Shown here piece after piece: positions 1 to 9,300 of a stretch of DNA of 56,106 nt. The notes below the pieces were generated by a model. That model did not search any database, was not told the DNA's origin, and saw nothing but the letters and a program-made list of their open reading frames with translations. Each line of letters begins with the position of its first letter. Positions within the stretch are counted from its first letter, which is position 1. Origin of the DNA: a virus; the IMG/VR virus record IMGVR_UViG_3300030106_002316, positions 1 to 56,106 of that record; one strand, written 5' to 3'. The position numbers and the translations under genes are program-made.

Positions 1-98
1 CTGCTAAGAAAGTTGCTGAATTATTATCACCTAAAGCCAAGGTGATGCACCTTAACTTGAAAGATGCTAACGAGTATCTTATACAAGATAAGATTGAG
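1..98. repeat. Terminal overlap, left copy
   Basis: These 98 bases are identical to 56008-56105; the next base differs (G at 99, A at 56106). The repeat lies inside the primase-helicase reading frame, which is continuous across the join. This is what an assembler leaves when it closes a circle or a circularly permuted genome. It is a less likely place for a true terminal redundancy, which would normally avoid an essential coding sequence. Confidence 0.95.
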
Positions 99-1043
99 GA
101 GTTTACAAAGTTGTGGTGGGCCTCAGAAAGATACACGCCAGACGGTATCATTGCAGGTACAGAACTATGGGGTGTTCTAAAAGAAGGCCCGACTAAGACA
201 GCAATAGACTATCCTTATGGTGGCTTGAACTTTCTTACAAACGGTATTCGTATGGGTGAACTCATTACAGTATGTGCAGGGACAGGTATAGGTAAGAGCA
301 GTTTTCTAAGAGAGATCATTCATCACATATTCAAATACACTGACGACAATATCGGCATGATGTTTATGGAAGAGAGTGTTCGTAGTACGGCAGAAGCCAT
401 GATGAGTTTAGAAGTTGGTAAGCCATTACATCTCCCTACAGTAACAGGAGAGCCTGTTTGTTCAGAAGACAGATACTTACAAGCCTACCAAGACACTGTT
501 GGATCTGGTCGTTACTTCTTCTTTGATCATTTCGGTTCTAATTCAATAGATAACATACTTGCTCGTATTCGTTATTTTGCTAGGGCTGTTAAATGCAAAT
601 ACATTGTGTTGGATCACATAAGCATTATAGTCAGTTCTCAAGAACATTCGTTTGATGAACGTAGGACTATAGATGAATGCATGACCAAACTGCGTACAGC
701 CGTTCAAGAACTCGACATATGCCTAATAACTGTATCGCATTTACGGAGGCTTCAACATGGATCACACGAGGAAGGTTATGCAGTATCTTTGTCTGATCTA
801 AGAGGTTCCGCAAGCATTGCTCAATTGTCGGATATGGTGATAGGTCTGGAACGTAACAGTCAGTCGGATGATGAGGAGGAGCGTGATACAACGTATGTGA
901 GAGTCATTAAGAATAGATTCACAGGACGTACAGGTTTATGCACAAAACTGTTTTATAACTTTGCAGATGGTCGTATGGTGGAGAAAGAGCTAGACCCTGC
1001 TAACAAAGATGAGGATGATGACGATGATGAAAATAGCTTGTAG
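1..1043 (+). CDS. Primase-helicase, T7 gp4-like (3' part; begins at 55383)
   Basis: This is the C-terminal part of a replicative primase-helicase that unwinds the fork and primes lagging-strand synthesis. The first complete codon is at base 3; joined to 55383-56007 the protein is 555 aa, close to T7 gp4 (566 aa). The part encoded here is the RecA/DnaB-type helicase: Walker A GTGIGKS (full-length residues about 302-308), Walker B ending at Asp 413 (YIVLD), and a C-terminal RVIKNRFTGRTG stretch typical of the arginine-finger region. The C-terminus is very acidic (a run of Asp and Glu), as in T7 gp4, where the tail contacts the polymerase. It overlaps the following lipoprotein gene by 20 bases. 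An apparent start at 42 is internal and not used. Confidence 0.95.
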   Translation, partial: AKKVAELLSPKAKVMHLNLKDANEYLIQDKIEEFTKLWWASERYTPDGIIAGTELWGVLKEGPTKTAIDYPYGGLNFLTNGIRMGELITVCAGTGIGKSSFLREIIHHIFKYTDDNIGMMFMEESVRSTAEAMMSLEVGKPLHLPTVTGEPVCSEDRYLQAYQDTVGSGRYFFFDHFGSNSIDNILARIRYFARAVKCKYIVLDHISIIVSSQEHSFDERRTIDECMTKLRTAVQELDICLITVSHLRRLQHGSHEEGYAVSLSDLRGSASIAQLSDMVIGLERNSQSDDEEERDTTYVRVIKNRFTGRTGLCTKLFYNFADGRMVEKELDPANKDEDDDDDENSL

Positions 1044-1302
1044 TATTGTAGCACTTGTAGTATTGTCTGCTTGTGGTCGAGGACATGATGGTGGAGATTA
1101 TGTGTGGATTGGTTGTCACGTAGTACACACTAACCCCGCTGATTGCGAACCTGGAACAGATCGTTGTGTTTACGCATTTGGCCCAGAAGGAGACAAGCTT
1201 GTAGGACAGAAGATTTACTGGAAGCAACTCAAGCTAGGACAAGATCGGTACGGCCCGATTGGTAAGATTGCAACAGCAAGACCCTGCAAGGAGGGAGAGT
1301 AG
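1024..1302 (+). CDS. Small predicted lipoprotein
   Basis: This 92-aa protein has a short basic N-terminus, a hydrophobic segment and a lipobox LSAC (Cys about residue 17), so it is expected to be exported and lipid-anchored. The mature part is about 75 aa with several cysteines and a Gly-rich start. A GAGG at 1011-1014 best fits the ATG at 1024, with 1027 as an alternative. It overlaps the end of the primase-helicase gene and shares one base with the next start. I do not recognise the family. Its position among replication genes is odd for a lysis protein, so superinfection exclusion or host-envelope modification are guesses only. Confidence 0.7.
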   Translation: MMKIACSIVALVVLSACGRGHDGGDYVWIGCHVVHTNPADCEPGTDRCVYAFGPEGDKLVGQKIYWKQLKLGQDRYGPIGKIATARPCKEGE

Positions 1303-1730
1303 TGCCGTTAATATCAATCTTTAAGTTGAGTGATGCTGACCTAATGGAGAATAAGAACGTTCTGTTCGTATATGCAGACCACCGTAAACAGAACGGAAGC
1401 CCTGATGTTAACGATAGATTGAGAGCTTTACCAAACGGACTACCCCTCATTATTAAGAAACACGGAGGTATTGAACCTGATTCATTTTGGAAAGATGATG
1501 AAATAGATGCTTTTAAGAATGAGTTTACAGATTCCCTTGAAAAAATTACAAGTGCGCTGACTAATAATAATGAAAGAGTCTATGGTGTTCTTTGTCGAGA
1601 GTCCTTGGATCACGATGAGTTTTCCATTGATAGGATAAGAGAACATTCCGTGGAAGTGTTCAAGCATGTAGCTTTCACGTTGTCAAGATTTTACACACGA
1701 TATAGCCCTGTTGAACTGAAAGAGGTATAA
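1302..1730 (+). CDS. Hypothetical protein
   Basis: A 142-aa soluble protein that I do not recognise. The start is a GTG overlapping the previous TAG by one base, supported by a strong ribosome-binding site (AAGGAGGGAG) just upstream. It is mixed alpha/beta in composition, with no membrane segment or zinc motif. It lies in the rightward DNA-metabolism operon between the lipoprotein and the HNH-type gene, two bases before the latter, so it is almost certainly expressed with them. Confidence 0.7.
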   Translation: MPLISIFKLSDADLMENKNVLFVYADHRKQNGSPDVNDRLRALPNGLPLIIKKHGGIEPDSFWKDDEIDAFKNEFTDSLEKITSALTNNNERVYGVLCRESLDHDEFSIDRIREHSVEVFKHVAFTLSRFYTRYSPVELKEV

Positions 1731-1732
1731 TT

Positions 1733-2179
1733 ATGTCTAATAAAAAATGGCGAGACAAAAATCCAAAAGCTTACAAGAAACAGAAGCTTGATGCTGCTGC
1801 AGCGAAACGAGATATGGATAACTTTCAATTTTTTAATCAAAAAATGTCAGGAATAAGAACACGTTCAAAACAAGAAAACAGAGAATGCAATGTTGATGCA
1901 GAATATTTAAAAAGTATTTTTCCGAAAGATAAGAGATGTCCTGTTTTTAAAACTTTATTTAAAGTGGGCGTAGAGGATCATAAACCAATACCCACCAATT
2001 TCTCCCCTAGCATTGACCGCATAGATAATGAACTAGGGTATATTAAAGGGAACATTCAGTGGGTTTCAATGAGAGCTAATCGTATTATGTATGATGCAAA
2101 CCCAGATGAGGTTATGGCAGTAGGCTTCTATCACTACCAAGCTTACAAGAAATCTAAGGAACAAAATGAAAATTCATAG
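1733..2179 (+). CDS. HNH-type endonuclease-like protein
   Basis: A 148-aa basic protein. The central CPVF motif followed by SIDRIDNELGY, KGNIQWVS and a conserved Asn (residues roughly 70-125) is the signature of a family of small phage HNH / His-Me-finger endonucleases, in which the Asp-Arg-Ile-Asp segment and the GN-x-W/V-x-S motif form the core. The N-terminus (about 35 aa) is Lys/Arg-rich and could bind DNA. It may cut host DNA for nucleotide recycling or act as a homing-type nuclease. A GAGG ribosome-binding site precedes the ATG. It overlaps the next gene, a T7 endonuclease I homologue, by 14 bases. Confidence 0.7.
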   Translation: MSNKKWRDKNPKAYKKQKLDAAAAKRDMDNFQFFNQKMSGIRTRSKQENRECNVDAEYLKSIFPKDKRCPVFKTLFKVGVEDHKPIPTNFSPSIDRIDNELGYIKGNIQWVSMRANRIMYDANPDEVMAVGFYHYQAYKKSKEQNENS

Positions 2180-2543
2180 ATCTAACTTTGAAGCTAACTT
2201 TGCAAGATTCTTAAAAGACAACAACATAAAATATGAGTACGAGACTAAGAAGATAAAGTATGTTCCGAAAGTAAAAACATATACTCCAGACTTCTATTTG
2301 AAAGATTACGACATTCTTATAGAAACAAAAGGTCGCTTTACTATAGCTGACAGAGTAAAACACAAGCTTATTAAAAAGCAACATCCTGATCTGGACATAC
2401 GATTTATTTTCCAAAGATGCAAAGAAAAGCTTTACACAGGCTCAAAAACAACGTATGCTGATTGGTGTGACAAAAATGATTTTAAGTATGCCGAAGGCGA
2501 AATCCCTGAAGCATGGTTGAGGGGTAAACGTGGACGAAGATAA
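2166..2543 (+). CDS. T7 endonuclease I-like Holliday junction resolvase
   Basis: A 125-aa homologue of T7 gp3, the homodimeric enzyme that resolves four-way junctions and debranches replicating DNA before packaging. The catalytic set is visible: Glu9 (equivalent of T7 Glu20), Asp42 in YTPDF, and Glu53 and Lys55 in ETKG. The downstream KLYTGSKTTYADWC block and IPEAWL near the C-terminus also match the T7 protein. It is slightly shorter than T7 gp3 (149 aa), mainly at the termini. It sits in the rightward operon and overlaps both neighbours by about 14 bases. Confidence 0.93.
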   Translation: MKIHRSNFEANFARFLKDNNIKYEYETKKIKYVPKVKTYTPDFYLKDYDILIETKGRFTIADRVKHKLIKKQHPDLDIRFIFQRCKEKLYTGSKTTYADWCDKNDFKYAEGEIPEAWLRGKRGRR

Positions 2544-2898
2544 AGTAAATGAGGTCGTAGAAGAAGAAAAAAGGCATCTTAAAGAAGACAGAGTGTATAT
2601 TGTTCTTCAGTTGGATAAAGAAGACAAAGAGCAATTTTCTATGCTTTGCCTAGATACAACAAAAGATGATGTAGATAAAAAACCTAACGTTGTACAAATT
2701 ATTGCTAGAGGTATAACGGATCTACTTAGTCACGATTTAGATGGACTATTAGATTTAGGCTTACAAGGCATAGAGAGAGATAAGCAAAAGAACAGTAATA
2801 TTGTATGGTTAGATAGCTATAGACCACCAGAGGAAGATGATCCTACAGTTATAACATTTGCTTTTGAAGATAAAGATGAGGAAGAAAAGGATGAATGA
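2530..2898 (+). CDS. Acidic hypothetical protein
   Basis: A 122-aa strongly acidic protein with Asp/Glu-rich ends. The start is a GTG inside the end of the endonuclease gene, with GAGGGG five bases upstream. No catalytic motif or membrane segment is visible. Its position between endonuclease I and the DUF3310 gene suggests a role in DNA metabolism or host takeover. A DNA mimic is possible from the charge, but nothing else supports that. Confidence 0.75.
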   Translation: MDEDKVNEVVEEEKRHLKEDRVYIVLQLDKEDKEQFSMLCLDTTKDDVDKKPNVVQIIARGITDLLSHDLDGLLDLGLQGIERDKQKNSNIVWLDSYRPPEEDDPTVITFAFEDKDEEEKDE

Positions 2899-3133
2899 GT
2901 TAGAGGTAAAAAGAGTTGAAGATCCCGTTAACAGCCCATCACACTATAACAAGCTGGACGTTGAGGCTATAGATCTCATAGAGATGTCTATGACAAACAC
3001 AGAGTTTTTAGGATACCTGAAGGGCAATGCGTTAAAATATATCATACGTTACAAACACAAGGGCAACCCTAAACAGGATCTCAGCAAGGGTCTATGGTAT
3101 TTAAATAAATTAAAGGAAAAAGTTAATGTCTGA
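2891..3133 (+). CDS. DUF3310 family protein
   Basis: An 80-aa protein matching the phage DUF3310 family: a VNSPSHYNKL motif near the N-terminus, then AIDLIE, then LKGNALKYIIRYKHKG and KGLWYLNKL, which is the family's characteristic order. The function is not established; it is commonly found beside phage nucleotide-metabolism genes, and here it directly precedes a ribonucleotide reductase. I chose the ATG at 2891 because a purine-rich GGAAGAAAAGG lies right before it; an upstream ATG at 2858 would add eleven poorly conserved residues. It overlaps the reductase start by eight bases, suggesting coupled translation. Confidence 0.88.
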   Translation: MNELEVKRVEDPVNSPSHYNKLDVEAIDLIEMSMTNTEFLGYLKGNALKYIIRYKHKGNPKQDLSKGLWYLNKLKEKVNV

Positions 3134-5042
3134 ATTACCTACAGATTATCAGGCGTTCATACACAAGAGTCGTTATGCACGTTGGTTAGATGAAGAGAAT
3201 AGAAGAGAGACATGGAATGAGACAGTCTCAAGGTTCTACGAGTTTATGTTGGAGCATGTTAAGCTAACGACAGATGTAGACTTATCGAAGAACGATACAG
3301 TGAAGCAGGTTAAACAAGCTGTTCTTAATCTAGATGTCATGCCGTCTATGAGATCCCTTATGACTGCAGGGCCAGCTTTAAGACGCGAGAACATTGCAGG
3401 ATACAACTGTTCATATATTCCTATTGACAATCCCCGTTCCTTTGATGAGGTCTTATACATACTGATGAATGGTACAGGTGTAGGTTTTTCAGTAGAAAGG
3501 CAATACATCAACAATCTTCCTACTATACCTGATCAACCATTTGAGGAGACAGAGGACGTTATAAGCGTAGCAGATTCTAAGGAAGGATGGGCGAGAAGCT
3601 TTAAAGATCTTATAAGCTTTCTCTATACGAACAGAGTTCCTAAATTGGATTACAATAAGGTGCGTCCTGCTGGTGCAAGGCTCAAGACATTTGGTGGTAG
3701 GGCATCTGGCCCAGAACCTCTACAAGATTTGTTTCAATTTACAATAGGAGTATTTAAGAATGCTGCGGGAAGGAAGCTTACGTCTATTGAATGTCACGAT
3801 ATTGTGTGTAAGACGGGTGAAGTCGTTGTTGTTGGAGGAGTTCGCCGTTCTGCTCTTCTCTCTCTTAGCAATCTTACTGATGATAGGATGCGTTCTGCTA
3901 AGTCTGGTGATTGGTGGCATATGTATCCTCATAGATCTTTGGCTAATAATTCTGTGGCATATACAGAAACTCCAGACACAGCTTCGTTTATGAAAGAGTG
4001 GCTTGCACTTTATGAAAGCAAATCTGGAGAACGAGGTATCTTTAATAGAGTGGCAGCTAACGCTAAAGCTATAAGCAATGGTCGTAGACAAGAACACAAC
4101 GACTTTGGAACGAACCCTTGTAGCGAAATCATACTGCGTCCTAATCAGTTTTGCAATCTGTCGGAAGTGGTTTGCAGGTCTACTGACACAATCAAAACAT
4201 TGCAAAAGAAAGCAGAGTTCGCTTCCATACTTGGAACACTGCAATCTACACTAACAGATTTTAAATATCTTAGAACACGCTGGCGAAGTAATACCGAAGA
4301 GGAACGGTTGCTTGGTGTGTCTTTGACAGGCATCATGGATTGTACTGCGTTACATGCTTCCGATGCTGACAAAAAGCTATCATTGTTACGGGATACAGTG
4401 GTAGAAACAAACAAGAAGTGGTCTAAGCTCCTTGGCATTCCTCAGTCAACATCCACGACTTGTGTTAAGCCTTCTGGAACTGTCAGTCAGCTAACTGATT
4501 CTTCCAGTGGTATTCATGCTCGACACGCTCCATACTATGTTCGTACAGTACGTGGAGATGTTAAAGATCCATTAACACAATTTTTAATGAATCAAAACAT
4601 TCCTAATGAGCCTGATTTTAACAGCCCAACAAATACGGTGGTTTTTTCCTTTCCTTTTAAATCACCTGATGGTGCTGTATGTCGCACAGACATGAAGGCT
4701 CTCGAACAATTGAGTGTGTGGAAACGTTTTAGTGATCATTGGTGTGAACATAAGCCCTCAGTCACAATCAGTGTGAAAGAGCATGAATGGATAGAAGTAG
4801 GAAACTGGTGTTATGAGAACTTCGATAGTTTGAGTGGCATCAGCTTCCTACCCTTTTCTGATCACAGTTATAGGCAAGCTCCTTATCAGGATGCTACCAA
4901 GAAGGAATACAACAAGCTTAGTGCTAGTATGCCAAAGACAATTGATTGGAAAGAGTTTGATGAATATGAGAAAGAGGATAACACAAAAGCCTCACAAGAA
5001 TTGGCTTGCAGTGCAGGGGTTTGTGAAATAGTAGATATATGA
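3126..5042 (+). CDS. Class II (B12-dependent) ribonucleotide reductase
   Basis: A 638-aa adenosylcobalamin-dependent ribonucleotide reductase that supplies deoxynucleotides for phage DNA synthesis. Visible residues correspond to the monomeric Lactobacillus-type enzyme: Cys95 in GYNCSY, the NPCSEII active-site block (Cys332, Glu334), Cys343 in FCNLSEV (redox partner of Cys95), and the C-terminal Cys628/Cys633 pair that re-reduces the active site. No class I small subunit or class III activase is encoded, as expected for class II. It needs host cobalamin, which suggests an alphaproteobacterial-type host that makes or imports B12. It overlaps DUF3310 upstream and shares an ATGA with the next gene. 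Confidence 0.95.
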   Translation: MSELPTDYQAFIHKSRYARWLDEENRRETWNETVSRFYEFMLEHVKLTTDVDLSKNDTVKQVKQAVLNLDVMPSMRSLMTAGPALRRENIAGYNCSYIPIDNPRSFDEVLYILMNGTGVGFSVERQYINNLPTIPDQPFEETEDVISVADSKEGWARSFKDLISFLYTNRVPKLDYNKVRPAGARLKTFGGRASGPEPLQDLFQFTIGVFKNAAGRKLTSIECHDIVCKTGEVVVVGGVRRSALLSLSNLTDDRMRSAKSGDWWHMYPHRSLANNSVAYTETPDTASFMKEWLALYESKSGERGIFNRVAANAKAISNGRRQEHNDFGTNPCSEIILRPNQFCNLSEVVCRSTDTIKTLQKKAEFASILGTLQSTLTDFKYLRTRWRSNTEEERLLGVSLTGIMDCTALHASDADKKLSLLRDTVVETNKKWSKLLGIPQSTSTTCVKPSGTVSQLTDSSSGIHARHAPYYVRTVRGDVKDPLTQFLMNQNIPNEPDFNSPTNTVVFSFPFKSPDGAVCRTDMKALEQLSVWKRFSDHWCEHKPSVTISVKEHEWIEVGNWCYENFDSLSGISFLPFSDHSYRQAPYQDATKKEYNKLSASMPKTIDWKEFDEYEKEDNTKASQELACSAGVCEIVDI

Positions 5043-5263
5043 GTACCCAACCAAAATCAATAAAACTTTCGAGTGTAGATGTAGAGATAACAAAAAGCGG
5101 TAATATAGAACTGATATACAGCCATATTACCGCCGAAGAGTTTAAGAATACAATGGATTCCAAACTTCCTGAGTATGAAAACACAGAGCTTCTTTACGGG
5201 TTTATACAAAGATTACACAAAATTACTGCCATTTACCGAGAAGCAGTAAATAAACTGCTCTAA
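5039..5263 (+). CDS. Hypothetical protein, last gene of the rightward arm
   Basis: A 74-aa protein with no recognisable family; the C-terminal half is predicted helical and amphipathic. Its ATG overlaps the reductase stop in an ATGA, so it is probably translated by termination-reinitiation. It is the final gene before the convergence region and could be an accessory of nucleotide metabolism, which is inferred from position only. Confidence 0.7.
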   Translation: MSTQPKSIKLSSVDVEITKSGNIELIYSHITAEEFKNTMDSKLPEYENTELLYGFIQRLHKITAIYREAVNKLL

Positions 5264-5278
5264 TAGGGGTGAAATATG

Positions 5279-5373
5279 CTAAATCCTTTGTACGGCATTT
5301 TAAGAGCGTTACAGAGGATTTAGGTATTCTCAGGTACATTGGGTTATAATACCCTATTACTTGCTCTGTAGCG
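5279..5373. terminator. Convergence region with two competing inverted repeats
   Basis: The 141-bp gap between the converging arms holds a 14-bp stem (5279-5292 with 5310-5323, one T-G pair, 17-base loop). It also holds a second, mutually exclusive stem (about 5307-5316 with 5364-5373) that reuses 5310-5316 and encloses a further six-bp stem (5323-5328 with 5348-5353). Neither is followed at once by a classic T-run; TTTTTCTTT begins about 17 bases later. A bidirectional terminator or transcription-collision structure is the natural reading but is not proven. Confidence 0.5.
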
Positions 5374-5404
5374 TCAAATATGGAGGAGTTTTTCTTTCAA
5401 GACC

Positions 5405-5902
5405 CTATTTTTTCTTGTTTTTCTTACTGACTTTACCGCCTTTGTTAAAATTAGACGTAAAACCTAGTCTTGCTCCAACTTTTCTTTTACGGTTCGGCCC
5501 TCTTGGTGTTACATCTCCTGTGATGCCAAATGTTCCTTGTCCGACAGGGAAATTTACACCTGCTCTAAAATTTCTTACAGGCTTTCCTTTATCTTTAAAT
5601 ATTCCCCAAGGAGTGTCAGCTTGAAACTTGTCTCTTGATTCAGATGCACCTATACTAAAATCTGCTGGCCCGATAGGTACAGTTAAATCTATTCCTTTAC
5701 TTAAACTACCTTCTTTAATATCTACACTTTGTATTGGTCTGTTTTTAGTCCAGCCTCCGCCCACACCTAATTTAATTTTAGTTCTTCCTTTTTTAGCTTG
5801 TAATGTTGCAGAACCACCAAACTTCTTTTTACCACCGCCACCACCGCCTTTTAATTCCATGTTAGCGTAAGGCTTTCCTTTGCTCCTATACTTTCCCATC
5901 AT
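5405..5902 (-). CDS. Gly/Lys-rich protein, possible beta-barrel virion protein
   Basis: A 165-aa protein, the last gene of the leftward virion operon. It has a run of six glycines near residue 20, then alternating hydrophobic/polar stretches (FSIGASESRDKF, FRAGVNF, KVGARLGF) suggesting antiparallel beta strands, and a C-terminus of NKGGKVSKKNKKK. The GGKV element recurs in several other structural-module proteins here. It overlaps the holin gene by four bases. No enzyme motif is visible, and the function is unknown. Confidence 0.7.
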   Translation of the reverse strand: MMGKYRSKGKPYANMELKGGGGGGKKKFGGSATLQAKKGRTKIKLGVGGGWTKNRPIQSVDIKEGSLSKGIDLTVPIGPADFSIGASESRDKFQADTPWGIFKDKGKPVRNFRAGVNFPVGQGTFGITGDVTPRGPNRKRKVGARLGFTSNFNKGGKVSKKNKKK

Positions 5903-6321
5903 TTAACCTTTTTCATATTATTACGCTGTACGCCCTTAGATTTCTCAAAACTACGCATTCCACCTAGTCCTAACAAGGCCATAGTGAGAGACATAAGACC
6001 TTCTGTTTCTATGATAGGCAACACTACGTCTACACCTGCCACAGCCATTCCCCATATAGCCACAGGCTGAAACACGAACTGCCAGCCTAACCCGAAGGCG
6101 CATATCCACATGATAGCTGGCCTAGCCCCTGCAACGAACAAACTAGGATGAGCAGCTTGAACCTTGTTTGTTTCTATTTGTGCAAGGTTGGCTTTGTTGA
6201 AAGCTGTTGTTAACTCCTTCTCCATCTCCAGCTTGGCTTTTTGAGCAGCGTTCTTGTCAGGTATAACACGATCAAGTATATTTGTAGCTACAGGAAGAAG
6301 GGAACTTAATACACCTATCAT
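5899..6321 (-). CDS. Holin, GTA_holin_3TM-like
   Basis: A 140-aa membrane protein with a helical N-terminus, an ARPAIMW motif, and hydrophobic segments at about 71-85, 86-102 and 110-122. This matches the 3TM holin family of gene transfer agents and marine phages, in which the ARP-x-x-MW motif opens the first span. Holins form the inner-membrane lesion that times lysis. It follows the largest virion protein gene by two bases; an AGGA lies upstream of the ATG. The lysins themselves are far away (32.8-36 kb), in the same transcription unit. Confidence 0.85.
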   Translation of the reverse strand: MIGVLSSLLPVATNILDRVIPDKNAAQKAKLEMEKELTTAFNKANLAQIETNKVQAAHPSLFVAGARPAIMWICAFGLGWQFVFQPVAIWGMAVAGVDVVLPIIETEGLMSLTMALLGLGGMRSFEKSKGVQRNNMKKVK

Positions 6322-6323
6322 TT

Positions 6324-9300
6324 TTATAATCCTATTCTTTCAAATAATTCTGTTTCAGCGTCATTTGTTTGTTGATCAAGGCTAATAGAAGGATCTTGAC
6401 TGATAGTATCAATATCTATTTCGTCTTCTTCTAACACCTCTTGTCTTGTCAAACCGTATCCTCCGAAAAGGTTTTCATCTTCGACCAAAGATAACTCTCC
6501 TGCGACAATATCTTTAGGCTCATTAAATCCAAGAATAGGTACTGTCATATCTGTAAAAGGAATATCTAAACCTTTCTCTTGAAGATACCTAACGTTAAAA
6601 AAAGATCTTAAAAATTTTACAACTTCATTTGGAGTAGGATCGTAATTTCTAGACTCTTCTTTATCTGGATCATAAGTAACTGCTCTTGAAAAAGCAGGTT
6701 TTGCCATAATGTCAAGTATCTTTGAAACAAAATTTCTTTCATCTTTCACTGGTTTGTTGTCTATAATAAGTCCTAAATTTCTAACAAAATTTGGATCAGA
6801 CATGATTGTGTGCAACATTAAATGTTTTGCTCGTTGTTGTTCTCTCACAATTTGTTCTGTTGCCAAATATCTCCAACTAACAACTCCTCGCATACCAGAG
6901 TATATTCGTGATAGCGCTGCAGAGTATGTTAGCCCTCTAGGTATATTGCTAAATTCTCCAGAAGCAAGGTCAGGGACTAAGCCTTTTATTGCTATAACAT
7001 TATCGAATATCATTTCTAAGTCTTCAACAAATGATTGATTTGCTCCTACCGCTCTATCTATTTTCTTTAAACTTGTTCCCATGTTTTCATACATAGTCAT
7101 CATTTCAACTATATTTATGTCAGAATCTAGTTGAAAAGCTTTTGGAGTTGATATTACTCCTTCTGAAACAAGAGAATCGTTGATCCATTGTGTAGGACGA
7201 AACATTTCCTCTTGATTAACGCCTCTTATTTTGTCTATATCTTTTTTTGTACTAAGGTCTAGCATTGCTTTTCTAGTACTGGTTACGTTTTGAGATTTCT
7301 TAATTAGGGTACTTACTAAAACATCCCTAAAGCTTTGGAGTTGTTTTTTTTGAGTTTCGCTAACAGTTCTGTTATAAATATCTTGAGGCGTTACACCATA
7401 TAATTCTTTTATAAACACATCAAATCGTGATCCTGTTATTTGTTCTCTATCTCTAATAGGAAATTTCTCATCAAATGTTTTTTGTATGCTAGAGACATCT
7501 AATGCAGGTTCAAATCCTGCTTCTTTAATCTTTTCCGAACTTTCTTCTGCTAAAGTTTTTACTCTTCCAAAAATATCTGTTACTTCGTCACTTGCTCCTA
7601 CAGACTCCCTTGCATAAGTGTCTGCTCGTGATGCTGGAAATAAAAAGTCAAATAGCTGGTTGGTGTCTTTTATAGATTCGACCTCTGTACCAATAGATTT
7701 TTTTATGTTTTCTAATTGGGTACTGGTCATTCTTTTTAAAGCTGCATCCAAATCCTTAGTTGCGTTATCTATGTCTTCTGTTACATTTTTTACAGAATTT
7801 TTGTCTAACAAGTTAAGATATTCTTTTGCTCTATCTGCAGCTTTTTTAGATATTAACCTATTCTCTAATAGATTTGATATTGTGGATATGTTTGTTTCAT
7901 AATTGCCTCTAAGCAATCTTCCTTGTATTATTTCAAATCCAAAAGTTGAGTCTAAGTCATCTAAAATTTGTTTGCGAATATCTTTCATACTTATAATATT
8001 TTGGTTGCTGTCTTTAAAGTCTGAAAATAGTTCATCAAGAAGCTTTCTTGACTGAGCAGGATCTTTTGCTTTTAAAAATGGTGCGAGAAGATCTCTTGGT
8101 GAATCAATATTTCTTAAAAACTGCGTAACTCCTCCTTCAGCTTGTTCATCTATTGTTTGTAACAATCTTTTGCCCAAGTAGGATTCATGCCATGTTCTTC
8201 TAAAGTTAGTATACTCTTTATTTGCTTCGGCTACTTCGCTTATGTTGTGTCCTTCAAATATTTCGTCCAGATTTTTAGAAGAATTGTACACAGCTTGCGA
8301 TGCTTCAGGTTTAGTAAATTTGTTTCTCCAAGACCAATCAGCATGATTCTTACGAAGAGTGTGCATATCAGAAGCATTCATAGAATGTGTAAATTTAGAA
8401 TTTAATGCAGATCTATTTTGAGAAGTTAGGTTTGAAAGAAGTATTCTTAAATAATCTTCTTCAGACATTTTTAAACTTGCAGCGTGATCTGATAAATTCT
8501 CAAGTGTTAAAGACAGGTCGAAATCTCCTGTATCATCCTTTGAGTGTGGAATAGAACCCGACTTGCTTCCTTTTGCTAATGTAATACTTAAATTACTATC
8601 AATAATGTTTTCAGCTATATCAACCATCTCATCTTTTGAAGTATTCCCCAAGCCTTTATATCTAGCGAAACGAATAAAAGTATCAATATCATCAGAATAA
8701 CTTATAGGCTCTCCTTCAGCCCTCGTAAATTTTCCAAAAGCAAGATACTCATTTGGCTTTTTAAGAATTGCGTGTATTTCTCCAAAATCATCTATTTGCT
8801 GATTTCTTAATTTTTCTAACTCATCAATATAATTCTCTGCGTCCAAAGTTTTTCCTTGCAAGGCTTCGTCCATCTCATCAAATCTTGCATTTTTTGTTCT
8901 TATTGCTTGTTCGTAAGCGTTTGTAGCATAACCTTCTATCCTGTTTCCAAAAGCAGTCTCTGCTCTTGACAATGCTTGCATACCATTCGGACTTTCTTCT
9001 AAGCCAACACCATGCGTTCTTCGTAAACCGAGGCCATCTTCGTCCATCATTATTTTTCTTACTTGGCTATCTCTTAAAGTTCCTATTCTTTTAGTTTGTT
9101 GAGATAATGAATTTATTTGTTCAGAAAACTCACCTATGTTTGATTTAAGTTTGGCTACAATTTTATCTGCACCTATTTTCAAATCCTTAAATTCACCCGA
9201 AGTTTTTCCGAACCCTCCAACAAGATCTTCCATTGCGCCTTGTATGTATCCAACTTGATCCTGTAATTCCTGTTGGTGTGTTCTAAATATGTTTAAAATA

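Noticed and set aside
1-98. Genuine direct terminal repeat of a T7-like linear genome
   Set aside because: It would interrupt the primase-helicase gene, whose frame continues across the join; an assembly overlap is simpler.
5268-5348. Short rightward frames (15 and 26 aa) after AGGGGTG in the convergence region
   Set aside because: They overlap the strong inverted repeats, have poor starts and no sign of coding constraint.
5628-5870. Pro/Leu-rich frame opposite the Gly-rich 5405-5902 gene, and similar long antisense frames elsewhere
   Set aside because: They mirror the composition of the real genes on the other strand, lack ribosome-binding sites and would run against the operon.
7504-7520. 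tRNA gene suggested by a perfect T-arm sequence
   Set aside because: No acceptor, D or anticodon stems fit around it, and the bases encode AGFEPA of the giant virion protein on the other strand.
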